From Nannobrachium achirus (lineage: Eukaryota; Chordata; Actinopteri; Myctophiformes; Myctophidae), in the NCBI GenBank assembly GCA_963921795.1, contig OY997643.1:71245980-71309979 (forward strand): a DNA stretch of 64,000 nt, written 5' to 3'. A program made the translations under genes and the position numbers. Below, piece after piece: positions 43,430 to 64,000 of the stretch (positions within the stretch are counted from its first letter, which is position 1; every line of letters starts with the position of its first letter). Under the pieces are notes generated by a model. It was not told the origin of the DNA, ran no database searches, and was given only the letters and a program-made list of their open reading frames with translations.

Positions 43430-43965
43430 AAAATGTTTATTTTTGTTTTTCATTTTTTAAGAGACATACAAAACAACATATACAGGACAATAATATGCTA
43501 CATAAAGATGAAACAAGCAAAAAAGAAAATACAACAACATACAGAGAAAAAAAAAAAAAAACCTGACACTAACACGACACATAAGAGTATTAAATAATTA
43601 TAAAGAGCACATATACTATTTACACTATTTACACCCAGAGTCCTATGCCGTATGGCCGGACAAATGACTGCAGAGGAAATGCAGCTACCCCACACCTGGT
43701 TCCTCCATTAAATAAGAGAGATCATTGCCCTTGACTTACTGGATAAAGTTTCCCCATATTTTCTCAAATAGCTCTTGTTTGTTTTTGAGAGTGTATGTGA
43801 TTCTCTCTAATGGAAGGCACAGACAGTTCCTTAAACCACTGAGCGATGCTAGGTTTCCCTGTCTTTTTCCATGAAAGGGCGATAACCCTTTTTGCTTGTA
43901 GGAACCCAAGATCCAGAAGTTTTATCTCATTGTTTGGCTATTTTTTGTATAATTTTAGACCGAAT
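43430..43965 (-). mobile_element. L1-type LINE 3' end, right unit
   Basis: Counterpart of 9670-10150, retaining the stretch encoding NKQELFEKIWGNF, which is deleted in unit 1. Confidence 0.7.
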
Positions 43966-44910
43966 CTAGACCTTTGAATTTTAAAACATTATTCACTAAA
44001 TATTGATTAATAAAACAATTGTACGTTACATATATGATCTCCAACTGTCGGATTAAACAAATTAATATAGCCATTGATACATGTACACTGTAGTTTATAT
44101 TTAGACGTCTACGCGTGGGCGCCTGGTTCGAGTCCGAGGCCCCTACAGCAGTGGAGCTGCGGTCGGCGAAAGCCTGGAGCTCGGAGCATGTTCAACCGCT
44201 ACACTTAGGCTCATTTTCCCACGTTTAGAATTTTTAACATTTTCTCCTGGGGCCTGCGAACGGCGTGGCGGGGCCCCGGCGCTCCATGGGCGGCCAGGGA
44301 CCCCCGGGGGACCCCCCCTGAGAAGCGGACCCCTCCCCGGCCGGACCACGCCGCGTGGAGTGGAGCATTGGCTTGTAGATCGGCTACTTTTGGCTATTTT
44401 TCCATATTTTTTCCAGGGGGTCCCCAAAACCTGGGAGTCGAGCAGCGAAGGCCTCTCAAATCCCACTCATGTTGTCAATGATAATGTCATATTCAAACAG
44501 GACGAAACACTAAGTTTAGACGTCTAAAAAACTTGCATATCTATACCTCTGGTAGACCATTTTTTATACATATAAACTTAGACGTCTAGTATAAGTTTAG
44601 ACGTATATTAGACGTCTAATATACCTAAAAATGTTTGCTGGGTAACCACCCCTTGGTAAATAAAATTACACTGAGAAGAACCAGACTAATATCCACACAG
44701 TGATATTGTCTGGCTATGCGAGGCTATGGCGTCACCAGGAAGGTTCTCAAGAAACTACAGTATGTACCAGCAAGACGCCCTAAGGGTGAGAACCGAGAAG
44801 AAGTACTCGCTCAGAGCCAGGTAGACCATCCTGTCATACTCTGTGATGACCGGGTCCACCGCACTGTTCACCAGAGGGGACTGCTGTTCAGACAGCTCGA
44901 AAAACATACC

Positions 44911-45178
<268 letters not shown>

Positions 45179-48100
45179 GTTGTGTTTGCCAACGAGGCTA
45201 AAGACTTTGACCTGCACGTATATATATACGCTGTTTGGTAGGATATGTGCCACTTTTGACCCCAAGTTCTTGGGTTAGATCCTGGGCACCGCTAATTCAG
45301 CGTATGAGTATCAAAACTTGGGTGTGACAAGTCATGCGATAAGTACATGGAAGCTGATGATAGCTGTTGCGGTCCACCTCAGCAATCCATCTCCCAGAGG
45401 TCTGGTGTGTTGTGAAATGGCAACACGTTCTCACCCCCAAGGCGTCAGATGCCTGACTCCCTATCAAGTCCCCTCAGTAGAGGGAGAGAGGAGCACTCGT
45501 CAACAAACACAGTTCCAATACTTGTCTTGTGTGCATGGCTCAGGGAACGAATGTACTTTACAAACGAGATGCCAGCACTCACTTTAGAATGACTTCTTTC
45601 ATTTTATTTCATTTTTGCCCCAGCAGCTACAACAAGTGGACGTTTCGACCCTGCCGGGTCTTCCTCAGAGTCCTATGAGCAGACCCCAGAGAGTTGTTGT
45701 CTGCTTCGCATTACTGCTATAATACACCCCATACTTCCAGAGTACTGGCAGCAGTATGGCACTGGTGAGAATCTGCACATGCTTCCACTTCATCAAGCAG
45801 TCTCTCATCTTGGAGCACCACATCAAGACAGTGATCAAGGCACATATGCCTTGGAGACTGAAGATGACTGCATGGGCCAGGTGGGGATTAAACATGCAGT
45901 TATGGCTTCTGACCAATTACAATATCTAACAAACTTTGGAGAGCAAAAGACCTTGACAGAACAAGACACAGCATTGGTAGTAGAGAAGTACAACTGCTGA
46001 GACCAATAAGGCACCTTTTCAGTGTATTTCTTGCCACCTGCTTGCAACAGCCAAGGAACCTGAGGAAAGACTAGAACCAATGGAACATGGATGGATGGAA
46101 GGAACACTTCGACTTTAGTCCACTCCATGCCATGTCTGAAGCATGACCCTTTCGATAGCTGCCTTGCTGATTGAGTTGTGCATCATATTTTGCCATGGAA
46201 CAAATGGAGCAAAATCCATCCTGTAATACCCATCATACTAACGTGCATGAACACAATCACAATATGGTGCACTTTGAGGGAAATTGTTATTTAATTTTGT
46301 TGTTGTGATTTTATTTGTCACTTTTATTCTTTAATAGTCTTATTTGTTCATTTAAACACCCATTTAAAATCCCCATTTAAAGTTAAATGGGGATGTTTAC
46401 TTGTTGTATAAAGTTGGATTTTCATCATTGTGCCATTCATGCAGGCAAGCACCTCTGTGATTTTTCAGTCAGTAGGTCTAGGGACCCACTGACTTCAGGT
46501 GAGAAACCTCCCTCACACCAAATTGCAAACGGAAATATAGGCCAGGTACTGGACTAAGGGAAAATCTGCACATGCAGTTCCAGAAACAATTAGTACAACT
46601 AGAAGCTTGGCCGCCCGAACCTGGCCAACTCGGGAACGATGTAAATAGGGAATGAATGCCCCGCCCTTTAATGCAATCCCCATTATACCTGTTTTCATAG
46701 GACCCGTTTTGACCATTTGTTTGCCTGTGTCCATGTATGCCCATATATATGGAGATATCTGTCTGACTGCGTCCATGTTATGCCCATATATGGAGATCTC
46801 TGTATCTGCCTGACAGTCGGCCGAGCGTCTAGTCGAGGACCGGCCTACTCGGGAACGATGTAAATAGGGAATGAATGCCCCACCCTTTAATGCAAACTCA
46901 ATTATACCTGTTGTCATAACCTGTTTTGACCATCTGTTTGCCTGAGTCCATTTATGCCCATATATGGAGATATCTGTATCTGTCTGTCTGCGTCCATTTT
47001 ATGCCCATTTATGGAGATCTCTGCAAACACAGTGTCGGTTCCGGAAGACCCTGATGTCAGACAACATCTCCGCATACGGAGAATCCGAACCTTTCGCGCT
47101 GGGTTCCGAAAAATCGTGTATCGGGTCAGGTCGAGGCCGAATTTTTGAAGCGGTGGAAACCGCTTCCAATGAATGGCTTTGTGTGTATCACACCCATATA
47201 TGGTCATTTCAGTCCAGAATGAACAGGCTTTTTCAAAAACAGAATGTCCGTTTAATTACCATATATGGTGATCTCAGTCCAGAATGAACAGGGTTTTTCA
47301 AAAACAGAATGTCCGTTACCTTATGTCCATATATGGTCACTCCAGGCCAGAGTGAACAGGTTTTTCCTGTCCCGTACGTGTAAAATATCAGTCCAGAATG
47401 AATAGGCTTTTTCAAAAAGCAAAATGTGTGTCCCATGTCCATATATGGTCATTTCAGTTCAGAATGAATAGGCTTTATATGTCCTGTACATCTAGAATAT
47501 GTGTGCGGTGTCCCTCCCGGTCAGATGAATGGATACTTTGAGGATTGGTCAAGCTTCACATGATAATTTGGCCTTCAGGGTTTATCTGTCTTATTTAAAC
47601 ACTTTATATTTATTTATGTATTTATTTAATTACAAATTCTTATTTTAATGTATGTGTTTTAATCTATTTTATTTTTTAAACCTATTATACCAACTGTCAT
47701 ACCAGCTCTCCAAATACATTCAGAATAGAAGTTTTATCTGTCCACCGCTTCAATTCGAACCGAGGTTTGATTTTTCTATTAAAGCTCATAGTTCGGCACC
47801 GAATGCCGTGCTACAGGCTCATAGATCTGCTATTCTTGCAAATCTTTGTAGCAAAGGATTCTATATGGGTGTCTTATATCACCTCCAGGGGTCGGAATGT
47901 CCTTAAAGAGTCTAGTCACTTACTATAGTCATCCCACGTCTTCTCTCACCTTGAGTCTTGGATCTCTTTGGATCCTATAGGCTTATTCACTACCTTTTGA
48001 TTCACTTTCTTTCTTACAACTGAGAACTAGCGGCCGGACAACTTGAATTGTAAAGTCATCCTTCTTATAGCTCCTAGTGTGACACCGCATTGTGACATCA

Positions 48101-48702
48101 TATTGTGTCGTCATGCAGCATCATCCAAATAAGGCTGTTTCCTTTTCTACAAAGCTTCCCCCGTGAAACCGTTTTTTTGTCCAAAAGGTAAAAGTGCTGA
48201 ATTCGATTCACAATTTCTTCTGGAATCTTATTGATTCTCTTCTTGATGATGGCTGTGGACAATGCATTGTGAGCTTGTAGATCGGTTTTCAAAGATTGTG
48301 TATACATTTGAATACTTGTGCATAATGAGTACTTTCTACTTTGCCACTTATAGCGTACATTTTAAAACCAATACCTGTGTACTTTTTAATTGCGGACTTT
48401 TACTTGAAAAATAGTATGTTTTACATTGCTGTATTGATACATTTACTTGAGTACAAAATGTGAGTATTTTTCCCACTTTCTTGTGATACCCACCCATTTA
48501 GACCGTGAAGTCTGGCCTTGCAGAGGTTAATCCTGGACCCCAAAAGAATGGATTCAGTTTAAAAATCACAATTCATATGACCACCCACAGTCCTTAAGAT
48601 AATTGTCCTTATAACATATGTATTTTATTTTGTTTATAAAATGGTATAGTGGAACCAGAATACGCTGACAATAAAAAATGATTGACAAAGTAAATAGACA
48701 CA

Positions 48703-48811
48703 ATATTCTTTTGTTGCCACCTTTATTGAATACAATGGGTCATATTTTATGACCTTTTGAATACGATGGGTCATATTTTATGACTCTTTACGGTGACTTG
48801 AGTTGGAGAAC
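48703..48811 (-). terminator. Gene B 3'UTR and polyadenylation signal
   Basis: Same layout as in gene A, offset by 33168 bp: stop at 48812-48814, AATAAA at 48722-48727 on the minus strand, and the same internal direct repeat. Confidence 0.75.

Positions 48812-64000
<15,189 letters not shown>

Overview
This is teleost fish DNA: intron-rich, dense in CA/GT microsatellites, and full of hAT, TTAA-type and LINE remnants typical of ray-finned fish. I cannot fix the species from the sequence. The host genes recognised are two tandem, head-to-tail copies of a fast-skeletal-type (class II, sarcomeric) myosin heavy chain gene, both on the minus strand.

Layout. Positions 1-15534 are intergenic and begin about 0.3 kb upstream of the 5' end of a further copy lying left of the window. 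Gene A runs from about 35665 down to 15535: 40 exons, 39 of them coding, 1931 codons if one apparent 1-nt frameshift in the first coding exon is ignored. Positions 35666-48702 are the second intergenic spacer, which carries gene A's promoter and then downstream DNA of gene B. Gene B runs from beyond 64000 down to about 48703; exons 10-40 are inside the window and its 5' part is cut off by the window edge. The tandem unit is about 33.2-35.9 kb: position 1 matches 35942, 15644 matches 48812 and 28450 matches 62471. Coding exons, introns and spacers are nearly identical between units, so duplication was recent or the copies are kept alike by gene conversion.

Gene function. The protein has an N-terminal SH3-like region, a motor with intact P-loop, switch I and switch II, a lysine/glycine loop 2, SH1/SH2 cysteines, a converter and lever arm, and a long heptad coiled-coil rod. 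It would work as the thick-filament motor of striated muscle. I saw nine amino-acid differences between A and B in the shared exons.

Accessory DNA. The two units differ mainly by mobile or repeat events: a 3.7-kb segment between GT arrays present only in the left unit; a 2.9-kb TA-flanked element with a decayed multi-exon SAMD3-like gene present only in the right unit; a Helentron/HINE-like insertion whose empty site is visible in the other unit; a TTAA-flanked insertion; and VNTR changes. Other notable signals are near-perfect short palindromes sharing a sequence core in the 5' introns of gene A, a minisatellite whose every unit repeats a myosin splice acceptor, partial duplications of exon ends that create decoy splice donors, and clusters of perfect CArG-box sequences inside a repeat. 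No retroviral or Polinton-like element was recognised.
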